Assembly (NCBI GenBank): GCA_027491075.1
Contig: JAIXWX010000019.1
Span: 1-64,000, forward strand
Source of the DNA: Flavobacteriales bacterium
Lineage (GTDB): Bacteria > Bacteroidota > Bacteroidia > Flavobacteriales_D > Sanyastnellaceae
Direction: 5' to 3'
Length of the DNA: 64,000 nt
A program made the translations under genes and the position numbers. The notes under the pieces are model-generated. The model searched no databases. It saw only the letters and a list, made by a program, of their open reading frames with translations, and was not told where the DNA came from. Numbering within the stretch: the first letter of the stretch is position 1; every line of letters begins with the position of its first letter. Shown here in pieces: positions 34,231-43,513 of this stretch.

Positions 34231-35076
34231 ATGAGTAAATTAAAAGTACTTATTGTAGAAGATGTATTCGAGTTTTATAGTAGACTCGCAGCATTTTTCA
34301 TAGAAAAAGAATTTTATGTCATTCGTCCAGATGATGAAGACCTATTCGTAGATAGTTATGAACTAGCGGTTGAACTCTGTGCTAAACACGATCCCGATCT
34401 CGCAATATTGGACATTGAATTAAACGGAAAGAACAAAGATGAAATCGATCTAGCAATCTGGTTAAAGGAACAGTTCAATATTCCGGTGGTATTTCTTACA
34501 TCTAAAAATGAATATGGAAGTTTAGAACGCATCAAAAAATATCCTGACTTTAGATATTACTTAAAGGCCAACACCAAGGAAAAGCTGGCTGAATTGTGGT
34601 TCACGGTCCAACAGCTATTGGCCCAACCAAAAGTAGATTGTCTAGAGCATCAAGGAATTATTCTAGATGTTCAAACCGTTCCTTATTACTACTACAATGA
34701 CAAGAAAAAGTCGCAAGACACCTTTAAAGAAGAATTTGGAACCTATGACATACGAGAGCGACTGATCCGATTTTCAGAAATACAAGAAATCAAGAGTTCT
34801 AATAACGAAGGGTGGGGAAAAAATAAAATCGTCATTATTGAAAAGAGTAAGGCCAACGTTCATTTTATTCGTACCACGCTCAATAGTATTGAAAAGGAAC
34901 TCCCCTATTGTTTTGTGAGGATCAGTAATTCTATGATTATTTATGGTCGTTGGATCAACTCCAAAGGATCATCGGAAGATGTGTATTTCATGGATGATAC
35001 ACGCTACGAGGTAAAGAAAGATTTTGAAGGTCGGGATCTCGCCTTGCGCAAAATGAGACGTATTTATGGGAGATAA
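34231..35076 (+). CDS. Response regulator with divergent LytTR DNA-binding domain
   Basis: A 281-residue regulator. Receiver domain at residues 1-125 with acidic pocket E10/D11, phosphoacceptor D61 in LAILDIEL, and T/S in VVFLTSK. The C-terminal part (about 175-280) fits a LytTR domain: IRFSEIQEIKS, KANVHFIRTTLNSIEKELPY and CFVRISNSMIIYGRWI correspond to the usual strand, helix and F-x-R-x-(H)-x-S motif, with the customary His replaced by Ile-Ser. It is probably activated by the upstream kinase and is the likely reader of the three repeat elements; the last of these overlaps its own stop codon. Confidence 0.8.
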   Translation: MSKLKVLIVEDVFEFYSRLAAFFIEKEFYVIRPDDEDLFVDSYELAVELCAKHDPDLAILDIELNGKNKDEIDLAIWLKEQFNIPVVFLTSKNEYGSLERIKKYPDFRYYLKANTKEKLAELWFTVQQLLAQPKVDCLEHQGIILDVQTVPYYYYNDKKKSQDTFKEEFGTYDIRERLIRFSEIQEIKSSNNEGWGKNKIVIIEKSKANVHFIRTTLNSIEKELPYCFVRISNSMIIYGRWINSKGSSEDVYFMDDTRYEVKKDFEGRDLALRKMRRIYGR

Positions 35077-35104
35077 TCCCAAATAATCGGGATTTATCCC
35101 AATT
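35069..35104 (+). promoter_or_regulatory. Regulator-binding element 2 upstream of the beta-helix gene
   Basis: Repeats TAATCCCAA (from 35074) and TTATCCCAA (from 35094) at a 20-bp period. The element begins inside the last codons of the response regulator. The second repeat starts 36 bp before the -7-like TTTCTTTG at 35130-35137. It is the inverse counterpart of element 1. Confidence 0.65.
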
Positions 35105-35129
35105 CGAAAATTGCTAACAAAAACCACCA

Positions 35130-35137
35130 TTTCTTTG
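35130..35137 (+). promoter_or_regulatory. -7-like element (TTTCTTTG) of the beta-helix operon
   Basis: One mismatch to TAnnTTTG; TTG at 35111-35113 could be a -33 element with a 16-bp spacer. It lies 43 bp upstream of the ATG at 35181. Confidence 0.45.
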
Positions 35138-35180
35138 GTCACAAATCAAATAAATCAATTAATTTTTAATATCTAAAACT

Positions 35181-36275
35181 ATGAAAAAAAGTTTCATTCT
35201 CATCGCAGTAATTATTCTTCAAGCATCTTTGGCCTCAGCCAAAATCTGGAGAGTAAATAACCAATCCACTTACCCAGAAAACGGAAGTTTCGGCGAATCA
35301 TTAGGTGGGAATTCAGCAAATCCAGTTTTTGCACAGATAAGTCAAGCACTTAACTACTCATCATTCAGCGATGGAGATACAGTTCACGTTGAGGCCAGCG
35401 TAAATGACTACAACTCCATTGACATTCAACGTCCTTGCACTCTCATCGGTGGTGGCTACTTTCCTATTGAAAATGATCCTATTCACCCCAATGAATTAGA
35501 AACTAGAGTGGCAGGAATTGAAATAAACTCTTCCAACGTATCACTAATTGGAATTTATGTTAACTCAGGCTACACCGACTTAAACGGCTCAAATATTCTA
35601 GTAGAAAGATGTCGCTTTCATGGGGGGGTCGATATAGGATATGACGGACCAACTGCCTATAATGGAATATTCGTTAGAAGAAACTACTTTAATGGTGGCA
35701 CTGCAGGGCTTATAATACCAGCACCAAGTTTTGATGGTTTACCGACGAACGTTTATATACAAAACAATATATTCAGAGGCAGCGTAACATCCAATGGAAA
35801 TTATATGACCATCACTGCCTTCGAAAATAACACCATTGTTCCAACAGGCTCTGGTCAGACAGTTGTGAGGATTAATACAGGATCTTTTAGAAATAATATT
35901 CTCAGAGGAACAAATTACGATTTAATAATCAATGGAAGTAATTATGCAAATGTGACGAATAATCTTGGCACTACAGTCGCGCAGTTTCCAGCCAATACAG
36001 GGAATCAGATATTGCCCGTCACGGCAAGCGATGATGCGCTCTTTGTTGGCAGCAACATTGCGACTGCCACCGACAAAGACTTTCCTTTAACCCCCAGCCA
36101 GGCTGCTACCTACCTCGGCAATGACGGCACTCAGGTTGGAGCATTTGGAGGTGCTTTTCCATACTCAATAAGCGGTGTTGGTCCTATTCCCTACATCTAT
36201 GAAATGCAATCCACAGGCGTTGCGACTCCATCCTCAGGTCTCATCATCAATGTTTCAGCTAAATCTTCAAACTAA
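35181..36275 (+). CDS. Secreted right-handed beta-helix protein
   Basis: A 364-residue protein with a signal peptide ending near ASLASAK. The start of the mature chain (WRVNNQSTY, DTVHVEAS) and repeated short Asn-rich strands (NILVERCRFHGG, NGIFVRRNYFNGG, NVYIQNNIFRG, SFRNNILRGTN) form a parallel beta-helix as in pectate-lyase-like and DUF1565 proteins. No catalytic signature was recognised, so adhesion or polysaccharide binding is possible. It is preceded by regulator element 2 and followed after five bases by the chimeric gene. Confidence 0.72.
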   Translation: MKKSFILIAVIILQASLASAKIWRVNNQSTYPENGSFGESLGGNSANPVFAQISQALNYSSFSDGDTVHVEASVNDYNSIDIQRPCTLIGGGYFPIENDPIHPNELETRVAGIEINSSNVSLIGIYVNSGYTDLNGSNILVERCRFHGGVDIGYDGPTAYNGIFVRRNYFNGGTAGLIIPAPSFDGLPTNVYIQNNIFRGSVTSNGNYMTITAFENNTIVPTGSGQTVVRINTGSFRNNILRGTNYDLIINGSNYANVTNNLGTTVAQFPANTGNQILPVTASDDALFVGSNIATATDKDFPLTPSQAATYLGNDGTQVGAFGGAFPYSISGVGPIPYIYEMQSTGVATPSSGLIINVSAKSSN

Positions 36276-36280
36276 ATCCT

Positions 36281-37510
36281 ATGAAGACCCTATCAATCTT
36301 AATTATAACATTGATGTTTGCGGTCTCCGTTTCTGCACAAACAACCGTCACTGAATTTGAATACTTCATTGATCAAGGTGCAGAATTTGGAGAAGCCATC
36401 AGCGTCGATGTGGCTGACAACGCCACGCAAAACCAGAGCTTCAATATCCCATTCACTAATCTCTCTCCTGGCATACATACTGTATTCATGAGATGCAAAA
36501 ACAACTTGGGTTTGTGGAGCCACACTGTGAGTCGTGTTTTCCTTGTTCAGGAAAACCAGCCGGCCAGCGCAGTGACTGTTATCGAATATTCAATCGATCA
36601 AATGCCATATTTTGGAGAGGCAAATACCATCGTATTGACCGAACCAAGTTCAGACGTGAATTTTGCTATTGAAATATCACCAAGTGAATTGGAGAACTTA
36701 TCTGAGGGCCCTCATGTGGTGTATGTTAGAGTAAAAGACAACAATGATGAATGGAGCCATACCAATAGCATTGTTTTCATCAAAGTAGATCCATTAAACG
36801 CCCCGATTGTTGGTGCCGAATTTTTTATCGGTGAGGACCCAGGTGTTGGAATGGCCGAAGCACAAGGCGATTATATGGCATTCGCTCAACCTGCAATGCA
36901 GGGTGTATTTCCCTTAACTATACCCCCTAATTTGCTCATAAATGGATTTAACTTAGTTGGGATACGCACAAAAAATAGCAATGGCGAATGGTCACATACG
37001 CGCTTCTTTGAAGTAATAGTGCAGATTGAGGAGTTTGTAACAGGTACTATTCAATCATCAAGTGAAACGATATGTTATAACACCATCCCTAATGCTATCT
37101 CCGTAACAGCCGCAGCAGAAGCTATTAATGGTGGCATTAGCTATCAATGGTATTCCAGAAGTGGAATACACACTGCATCTGGCGCTCTGTCTTTGTGGAA
37201 TATCTTAGATGGCGAAAACATGCCGCACCCATCGCTGAATAAGCATACTATAAATATCAATGTTAACACTGGTGAAGAAGTAATTTTGAATGATATTCTA
37301 AAACCTCATCAAGTATCCATCCTACCCAATAAAGTAATTACTAAATTAAAAAAGACCATCAATTATCGCAATGAATTTCCATTTTGCTTTGAGATGCCAA
37401 CTAATTTCTTCATTACTAATGACGGTATTGGTTTTTTATTCAACCCATATAAAGTAGCACCATTTTCATCCGGCTATGTTGCTGCTTTTTTAAACAACGA
37501 AGAACTTTAA
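36281..37510 (+). CDS. Chimeric ORF: WSHT-repeat secreted protein fused to a DUF3298/RsiV-like C-terminus
   Basis: 409 residues with a signal peptide ending near VSVSAQ. Residues 25-250 hold three repeats of about 75 residues, each starting EYFID/EYSID/EFFIG and ending WSHT, then the beginning of an Ig-like unit (TICYNTIPNAISVTA, ISYQWYS). At about residue 290-300 the character changes abruptly: the rest (LSLWNIL, NINVNTGEEVILNDILKP, ITNDGIGFLFNPYKVAPFSSG) is the C-terminus of a DUF3298/RsiV-like domain. The expected sorting domain is missing. This reads as an in-frame deletion fusion of two genes; whether it is functional is unknown. Confidence 0.65.
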   Translation: MKTLSILIITLMFAVSVSAQTTVTEFEYFIDQGAEFGEAISVDVADNATQNQSFNIPFTNLSPGIHTVFMRCKNNLGLWSHTVSRVFLVQENQPASAVTVIEYSIDQMPYFGEANTIVLTEPSSDVNFAIEISPSELENLSEGPHVVYVRVKDNNDEWSHTNSIVFIKVDPLNAPIVGAEFFIGEDPGVGMAEAQGDYMAFAQPAMQGVFPLTIPPNLLINGFNLVGIRTKNSNGEWSHTRFFEVIVQIEEFVTGTIQSSSETICYNTIPNAISVTAAAEAINGGISYQWYSRSGIHTASGALSLWNILDGENMPHPSLNKHTININVNTGEEVILNDILKPHQVSILPNKVITKLKKTINYRNEFPFCFEMPTNFFITNDGIGFLFNPYKVAPFSSGYVAAFLNNEEL

Positions 37511-37884
37511 TCCCCGTGCACCCACCTAATACCATTCGGAAGCACAATTCGCAAGGACTGATACGCAATTCTAGTCACTCGCATCTAGTCGTTAGTATCT
37601 TTTCCTATTCCCTCGCCCCTTTCATCTCAAAAAAACCACTAAATGATTTATTGGAGAGAATCATGTTATTATCGGCTTCAATAGAATTTATTTCTCTTTG
37701 AATAGTTGAAAGAAAACCTTGACCAAAAGAGAGTCCCGAAAAATAAAAAACGAGAATCATAAAGGCAATTGTGTTTCGTAGCATAACAAGGAGGATTTGG
37801 TAAATAGTTTTAACTTATAACGGTCCTAAAATTAGTAAAGCTCTTGCCTAATTCCTCAAGCCCTTATTTCACAAACTTTCCGCA
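37511..37884. other. Intergenic region between convergent transcription units
   Basis: It holds one truncated minus-strand ORF (37605-37784) and otherwise AT-rich sequence. A plus-strand 61-codon ORF at 37516 has no protein-like character. No terminator hairpin with a T run was found for either the chimeric gene or the caspase operon. Confidence 0.5.
37605..37784 (-). pseudogene. Truncated secreted-protein N-terminus (59 aa)
   Basis: An ATG-initiated ORF on the minus strand with a good signal peptide (MLRNTIAFMILVFYFSGLSF then GQG) and a short hydrophilic remainder ending at TAG. It resembles the first exported segment of a longer protein cut off by a deletion. It lies beside the breakpoint implied by the chimeric gene, which supports past rearrangement. 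It could also be a genuine small secreted peptide. Confidence 0.35.
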
Positions 37885-40800
37885 CTAGTTTCTACGTAAT
37901 ATTTGCCAGTCCAACAACGGATTAATATTAGTCAAACTAATCTTCTGAATCGCCTGTTTATCTAATTCATTATATTCCTTTATTCGTCTAAAAAGTTCCA
38001 TTAAATCAACTTTGCCATCAAATGAATTCAACACATTTTCAAAGACCACCCCGAAATAACCATCACTCGCCTTTTCTAATCCATAAGAAGAACTTAAAAC
38101 TTGCACCCCTGTAGGTAAACTATAATTAAAGAACATCTTATAGTACAACTCTATATCCTTTGCAGCGAATTCAGGATTGTTTAAACCAAGTCCTGAATGA
38201 CACGCGTCAATCATTAATAGCTTTTTAGCCATTGGTAATTTTTGCAACTCTCCTATCAACTCTGAATAGGAAAGATATTCAAGACTACGGTCGGCGACTG
38301 TTGGGTCAAGAGGCAACACAAAGTTAAACTCATCCATTAAAATTCCATGACCAGACAAAAGCATCACAAATTCGTCATTAATAGATGACATGGCCAATGA
38401 ACGAATTGTGTCTAATAACGCGGCTTTTGAAGCTTCGTTGTTATAAATCTTATGCACAATCACATTCTCCTTTTCATTCAAGGGACTATATTCCTTGAAA
38501 AGTCTTTCTATTCTTGAACAATCTTCCAAGGGCTTTGAAAGTCTATCCAGGCCTTGCGGATAGGAATCCACACCGACGAGTATTAAATGCACTTTTCTAC
38601 TTGATAGTGTCACCGAATCAACTATTCTCCTTATAAGCACATATTTCGAAATCGATTTATAACCTTTATAGCTAGTAGCAACAAACTTTAAATTATTTTC
38701 TCCAAACATTAATGAAACTGCAAGGTTTCCATTTACTTCTGTTTGATTGTCTATTAGAATCGTCTTCCACGGAATATTGTTGTTATATACTTCTAAACGA
38801 GTTATTGGGTCATTGATTTCTGAGTTTAATGAATAGTCCACACTAACAGTTTCTGCGCTACCGTTATAATCGAGGTATCCCGAAATCCGAATCTCTGGTA
38901 AATTATCCGATAAACGCTCTTGATCCGAATTTTTGCCACCTATGATTGAAGTGCGATAATTAGCTAAATCACGCAATAGTGAGTGTGATGTGCTGGCCGA
39001 ATCGAGTCCTGAAATTCGATTGAACAATTTCAAAATGTTATCCGGTCTATTCTTCAGCAAATCAAATTGCTCAAGTGGATATGAGTTTCCATCATAACTA
39101 AATGCAATCGTTCTTATGCTCGCATTCTCTGTAGTATAAAAGCCCTTATCGTCATAAATGATCCCATTATCAGCGCCTAAACTAACAATATATGAAAACA
39201 TAGGTACATCAATTACACTTTGAACAGTTGACAAATCCCATACCTTAAACTGATTATCTGTTCCGGAGGATAACAAGAACTGTTCGTCAGAACTGAAATA
39301 AACCTCCCCACCATGTCCAACAATCTTCTTAACCATTCTCCCTTTTCGATTCAAATCATAAACTTTAATCGTATTAACCAAATCATCAGACGAAGAAAGA
39401 GCAAGAAATCTTCCACTCTCACTAAGATAAGGCTTTAATCTACCTGATGATTTTTGCTTTATTTTAATCTTCTTTCCTGACCTACAATTCCAAACGTAAT
39501 ACTTGGCCTTTCTTTCTTTTACTTTTCTAGCATATACCAAATTGTTCCAAGCGGAATCAACCTCAATGAAATTCACAATGGTCCTCTCAATTCGAGAATT
39601 CCTAATGTTATTAACAACACTAAAATCAATCTCACCTCCTTCAATGGACTTACCCTCAAGATATCGCAAAAAACTTTGCTCAAAGCGGAAACTAATTGGA
39701 GCTATGGACTGAACAGGACTTTTTTTATCAGTTGTCAAATCATAAATTCTCATTTCAAATCCATTGTACGGAAGAAATAACAAAAACTTACCATCAGCAG
39801 AAGTTTCAATTCGATTAGGCACTTGTCTCAAAAAATACTTTTCTTTTTCCTCCTCTGACAGACGTTTTCTAATTTGCTGCTCAGAACTTCGCTTATTCGA
39901 TGTATTATTCCCTGGAGACTCCAAAACTTCCTTAGCTCTACTTAATTCGTCAACGGTTGAAACTATATTCTTTTTACTCAACTTTTTGGGATTTCCCAAG
40001 CTCAAAGGAATAGAAGATATTACTTTCATTTTTCCCAATCTGTCCTCTAATTTTTCTGCCTTTTTTGAAATTATCCCCATGCCATCGCCAAATTTTTCAA
40101 GTCTTTTATCAAAATTTTTTGGTTCTTTTATTCCCTTTAAAACGGAATACGATGAAGCCTTCCTAGTTGGAGTTGAATAACTCCATTGAATCAATTGGTA
40201 AGAACTATCTAGAAAAAAAATGGTGCGTGAAGCAGCATCGAAACAAGCATCCAAAATCTTATTATTCCACGTGAGGCTATCTTCAAGTGATCCATTTAGT
40301 CCATTGACATAGTGTATTTCCTTGTTCTCAAAACCTAGTGCCTCCTTGGAAGTGGGATCCCACTTAATGCAATAATCTTTCGAAACTTTGATTAGGCGCT
40401 TATTGTCATTCGTAAGAAAATTATTCCACCATAAATAATTTGCGGTATCCTTTACAAAGTACATTGTTTTGTCTGGAGAATAAAGCCATGACTCATCATG
40501 GATGATCACATCATTGCTTAGATCCTTAAAGTTAATGGAAGCATAGCCGAGTAAACTCGAATTATCTTTTGACAATTGATTTAGTGACAAACTCTTTAAA
40601 TTATTACCCTTTCTATACACTCCTGTTATGAGTCTTTCTTTCGAAAAATCTTCCACTTTAAGCACTGCTAGTGGGAACTCACTACCAAAAGACCAACTAT
40701 AGGTTTTGCTATCGAGAGAAAAAGCCCGAAAACAAATTTGTTGAAACCTAGATGTTGTTCCTGTTATGTAAACAGTGTTCGATGAAGGTTCAAAATAAAA

Positions 40801-42084
40801 GGCATTCACCTTTTCGAATAATTCAAGTCCCTGGTTTTCTGGATAGAATAGCGACGGTAAAGAAACTCCATCATTCAAATTTATAGCCTCCAAACGTTCA
40901 TCATCGTACAATACTAAGAGCAATTCATTCGTAAGTGTAAGGGCTTTAACTTTACTTAAGGTAATAGTTCGCAATAGCGGTAAGTACAATGCTGTGTCTC
41001 TTTTGACCTGACCTTTTTTGTCGTAGGTCCTAATAACCTTAGATAAATCATACATTTCAACAATGCTCTCATTATCTGTAGATCGAGCGCGCACAAATAT
41101 TGATTCGTTTGGATTTATACTGAAAGAAGTCCAATTGTAACTATTCGATAATAGTGCAATAAGTCGTCTAGTCTTTTTCTCCATCTTCCGATCAGTATCA
41201 GCAGTATAGAGTAAACTATTACCCAAAACACTAAAGTTCTCACTTGGACTCATCCAGATGGATTTTAATCTACTACTAGTCAAGACATAATCTATCGGTA
41301 CTTCCGAGATTAACTTCTTTTTACCTTTAAAACTCTCATTATAAAAACAGACCTTCATATCATCTCTTTTCCATTTCATTCTATGCAGGTTAAAAATGCC
41401 ATGTTCCCATCCTAAAGAATCTGGAGAATAACTTTTACCATAACTTTTTATTCGTCGCTTAAAACTTCTAAATCGCTTATTGAAATCCCTCTTTGAGCCG
41501 GCGACATTCTTATATCTAATGTAAAATATGGAGTGTTCTTTCGTAGATAGATAGTTTCCGTCATTGATAGTTTCAGAAAAGTACTCCGTCCATTCCTCTT
41601 CATATTTCTCATTTAACTTCTCCACCGCACTCTCATAACGTCGCATACTCTTTTCACTTTCATTTCGGTCACTATACTTTAGCTTCAGCAAATCATATTC
41701 ATTCCCATTTATTTTTTCATCAAGAGGCAAATCCTCAATTTTTACCAGTTTGTTTGACTTAACTTCCTTGAAAATAATCCTATTATTCATAACAAAAGAC
41801 AAGATTATATCAATGGAATCATTTACAAACTTCAATTGAGATATAGGAAGCTTCCTATCATAACCTACGGTCAATTCACCAGATTCTAATCCCGTTTCAA
41901 GATCCCACAATTTTATTTTGTAACCGTCGGTAGTAGCCGCGGTTCGTTTATTAGGGTGAACTGTTATTTCTTTAACAGGAGCAAAGTGACCTGATTGAAC
42001 AATAGTCTTAACCTGCGCTGATCCCTGATAAATCATAAAAACTAAAGCTAAAATGAAGGAAACTTTTAAAATAGAGTAGTACAT
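37885..42084 (-). CDS. Secreted beta-propeller (WD40-like) protein with C-terminal caspase (C14) domain
   Basis: 1,399 residues from ATG 42084, with a signal peptide ending near YQGSAQ. Several WD40/propeller blades are visible at both ends of the long N-terminal region (FAPVKEITVHPNKRTAATTDG then KLWDLETG; GHGGEVYFSSDEQFLLSSGTD then FKVWDLS), with a Lys/Glu-rich insert in the middle. The last 237 residues are a caspase-like domain: LILVGVDSY, catalytic His about 1246 in LLSGHGI, catalytic Cys about 1295 in MIDACHSG. The export signal implies action outside the cytoplasm. It is the last gene of a three-gene operon with a CHASE2 sensor. The target is unknown. Confidence 0.85.
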   Translation of the reverse strand: MYYSILKVSFILALVFMIYQGSAQVKTIVQSGHFAPVKEITVHPNKRTAATTDGYKIKLWDLETGLESGELTVGYDRKLPISQLKFVNDSIDIILSFVMNNRIIFKEVKSNKLVKIEDLPLDEKINGNEYDLLKLKYSDRNESEKSMRRYESAVEKLNEKYEEEWTEYFSETINDGNYLSTKEHSIFYIRYKNVAGSKRDFNKRFRSFKRRIKSYGKSYSPDSLGWEHGIFNLHRMKWKRDDMKVCFYNESFKGKKKLISEVPIDYVLTSSRLKSIWMSPSENFSVLGNSLLYTADTDRKMEKKTRRLIALLSNSYNWTSFSINPNESIFVRARSTDNESIVEMYDLSKVIRTYDKKGQVKRDTALYLPLLRTITLSKVKALTLTNELLLVLYDDERLEAINLNDGVSLPSLFYPENQGLELFEKVNAFYFEPSSNTVYITGTTSRFQQICFRAFSLDSKTYSWSFGSEFPLAVLKVEDFSKERLITGVYRKGNNLKSLSLNQLSKDNSSLLGYASINFKDLSNDVIIHDESWLYSPDKTMYFVKDTANYLWWNNFLTNDNKRLIKVSKDYCIKWDPTSKEALGFENKEIHYVNGLNGSLEDSLTWNNKILDACFDAASRTIFFLDSSYQLIQWSYSTPTRKASSYSVLKGIKEPKNFDKRLEKFGDGMGIISKKAEKLEDRLGKMKVISSIPLSLGNPKKLSKKNIVSTVDELSRAKEVLESPGNNTSNKRSSEQQIRKRLSEEEKEKYFLRQVPNRIETSADGKFLLFLPYNGFEMRIYDLTTDKKSPVQSIAPISFRFEQSFLRYLEGKSIEGGEIDFSVVNNIRNSRIERTIVNFIEVDSAWNNLVYARKVKERKAKYYVWNCRSGKKIKIKQKSSGRLKPYLSESGRFLALSSSDDLVNTIKVYDLNRKGRMVKKIVGHGGEVYFSSDEQFLLSSGTDNQFKVWDLSTVQSVIDVPMFSYIVSLGADNGIIYDDKGFYTTENASIRTIAFSYDGNSYPLEQFDLLKNRPDNILKLFNRISGLDSASTSHSLLRDLANYRTSIIGGKNSDQERLSDNLPEIRISGYLDYNGSAETVSVDYSLNSEINDPITRLEVYNNNIPWKTILIDNQTEVNGNLAVSLMFGENNLKFVATSYKGYKSISKYVLIRRIVDSVTLSSRKVHLILVGVDSYPQGLDRLSKPLEDCSRIERLFKEYSPLNEKENVIVHKIYNNEASKAALLDTIRSLAMSSINDEFVMLLSGHGILMDEFNFVLPLDPTVADRSLEYLSYSELIGELQKLPMAKKLLMIDACHSGLGLNNPEFAAKDIELYYKMFFNYSLPTGVQVLSSSYGLEKASDGYFGVVFENVLNSFDGKVDLMELFRRIKEYNELDKQAIQKISLTNINPLLDWQILRRN

Positions 42085-42115
42085 GTTAAAAATGATTAGA
42101 GTAAGAATTTTTGAT

Positions 42116-43507
42116 TTAAGAATTTTCAACAATTATAATTGCTTTAATAACTAATAATACTACCAAAAGCGGGAAGAAAAAATTAAATGCGAAGAGCGTG
42201 TATTGAGTCCAGTATATCCAAAAGAAGATTATGAGCATAAAAGCTATTTCCTCTGAGCATTTGACAATTATATACCAAATAGTGCCGAAATATTTCAATC
42301 TAAACTCCTTGAACTTATAGGTTTCCGAACATCTTTTTATAACATATAAAAAAATGGAAAAGAAAATAAAAATTATAAAAGATTGTAGTATAAAAGTTGA
42401 ATGTTTCTTGAGATATCCAAGTTGCATATAAACCAAGCCATTCAATATAATTTCAATACCATAAACCTTTCCGAAAGCAGTTTGATGCAAATCGGCATTA
42501 TCTAGTACAGATCCTACAACAATAATGTTTTTGTTTATCTGGCTACCAATTTGTTTGTTCCTCTTAGCTCTTTCTTCGAGCAAGGTAATTATCGAATCCA
42601 TGTTACCAGATTTCACGCAATCATTCAGGTCAAAATAATTACAATTCAAAGATTGAAAATTATCAATCTCAGAACCATGAACTTCATTATCTGAACCACT
42701 ATAAATTGTCCCATCATTTATGAAATGAGGTGTAACGAAGTGATTCGAACGAAATTGAAAGAGATCGTTTCTATTGAATACAAAATTCCCAACTAAATAA
42801 TCATCCGAAATCTTCCCGCCTGGATTTAATTTCCTATAGCACAAATAAGGAAGAGAAGGCTTTCTTGCCAAATGAAATGTTGAGTCAAAATACAAATACT
42901 GGGATAAACTAATTCCCTCCTTAGATCTGAAGTTTACTTCTCCATACAATTCAAAAAGTTGATCTTCGTTCAACCCACTCCTGATATACTGAAACTTTGG
43001 ATCAATATCATTTGCTAAAGCTATTTTGCCTTTTTCAGCAAAAAAGAGAATTTCTTGGATTAAGGAGTCATCTTGGCCGTTTACGGTATCAATGAACAAC
43101 ATATCAAATAAAATCAGATCAACATAATCTACTCCCTTTCTCAATTCTTTCAAAAACTTAGCAAGTAAATCTCTTCTTGTAATCTCTCTTATCGGGTCAC
43201 GCGCATAAAAATTATCAATGAAAATAATATTGTCCACATAAAACTGATTAAACAGTGAGTCTGCATCAGATAAATTTCTATGTTCCAGAGAAGCATTAAG
43301 AAGGTCTAACCTAGAAAAAAAATCCGCCTCGTTTATAGAATTGCTAAAGACGCTTATTAAAAATCCACTTGCAGCTGAAAATAGGAGTAAGCCATACCTT
43401 GTTGCCCGAGTTAACGTACCATTCTTCGAAAGTTTCTTTAGCACGAGTAGAATCAAAACTACTGTGAGCACCAACCAAAGAGGCCAAAATTGCCAAAAAT
43501 CAATCAT
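42116..43507 (-). CDS. CHASE2-like membrane sensor protein
   Basis: A 463-residue membrane protein: two N-terminal spans (WLVLTVVLILLVL; GLLLFSAASGFLISVF), a large extracytoplasmic region of about 300 residues, and three C-terminal spans. The end of the soluble region (NKNIIVVGSVLDNADLHQTAFGKVYGIEIILNGL) fits the conserved CHASE2 pattern VlIG-D-H-T-(p)G-iiHA-N. Unlike most CHASE2 proteins it carries no kinase, cyclase or other cytoplasmic output domain. It is encoded six bases after the unknown secreted gene and 31 bases before the caspase gene, suggesting a joint membrane complex. Confidence 0.75.
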   Translation of the reverse strand: MIDFWQFWPLWLVLTVVLILLVLKKLSKNGTLTRATRYGLLLFSAASGFLISVFSNSINEADFFSRLDLLNASLEHRNLSDADSLFNQFYVDNIIFIDNFYARDPIREITRRDLLAKFLKELRKGVDYVDLILFDMLFIDTVNGQDDSLIQEILFFAEKGKIALANDIDPKFQYIRSGLNEDQLFELYGEVNFRSKEGISLSQYLYFDSTFHLARKPSLPYLCYRKLNPGGKISDDYLVGNFVFNRNDLFQFRSNHFVTPHFINDGTIYSGSDNEVHGSEIDNFQSLNCNYFDLNDCVKSGNMDSIITLLEERAKRNKQIGSQINKNIIVVGSVLDNADLHQTAFGKVYGIEIILNGLVYMQLGYLKKHSTFILQSFIIFIFFSIFLYVIKRCSETYKFKEFRLKYFGTIWYIIVKCSEEIAFMLIIFFWIYWTQYTLFAFNFFFPLLVVLLVIKAIIIVENS

Positions 43508-43513
43508 GTAATC

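Noticed and set aside
37516-37701. 61-codon plus-strand ORF after the chimeric gene
   Set aside because: No recognisable signal, domain or ribosome-binding context; overlaps the better supported minus-strand fragment.
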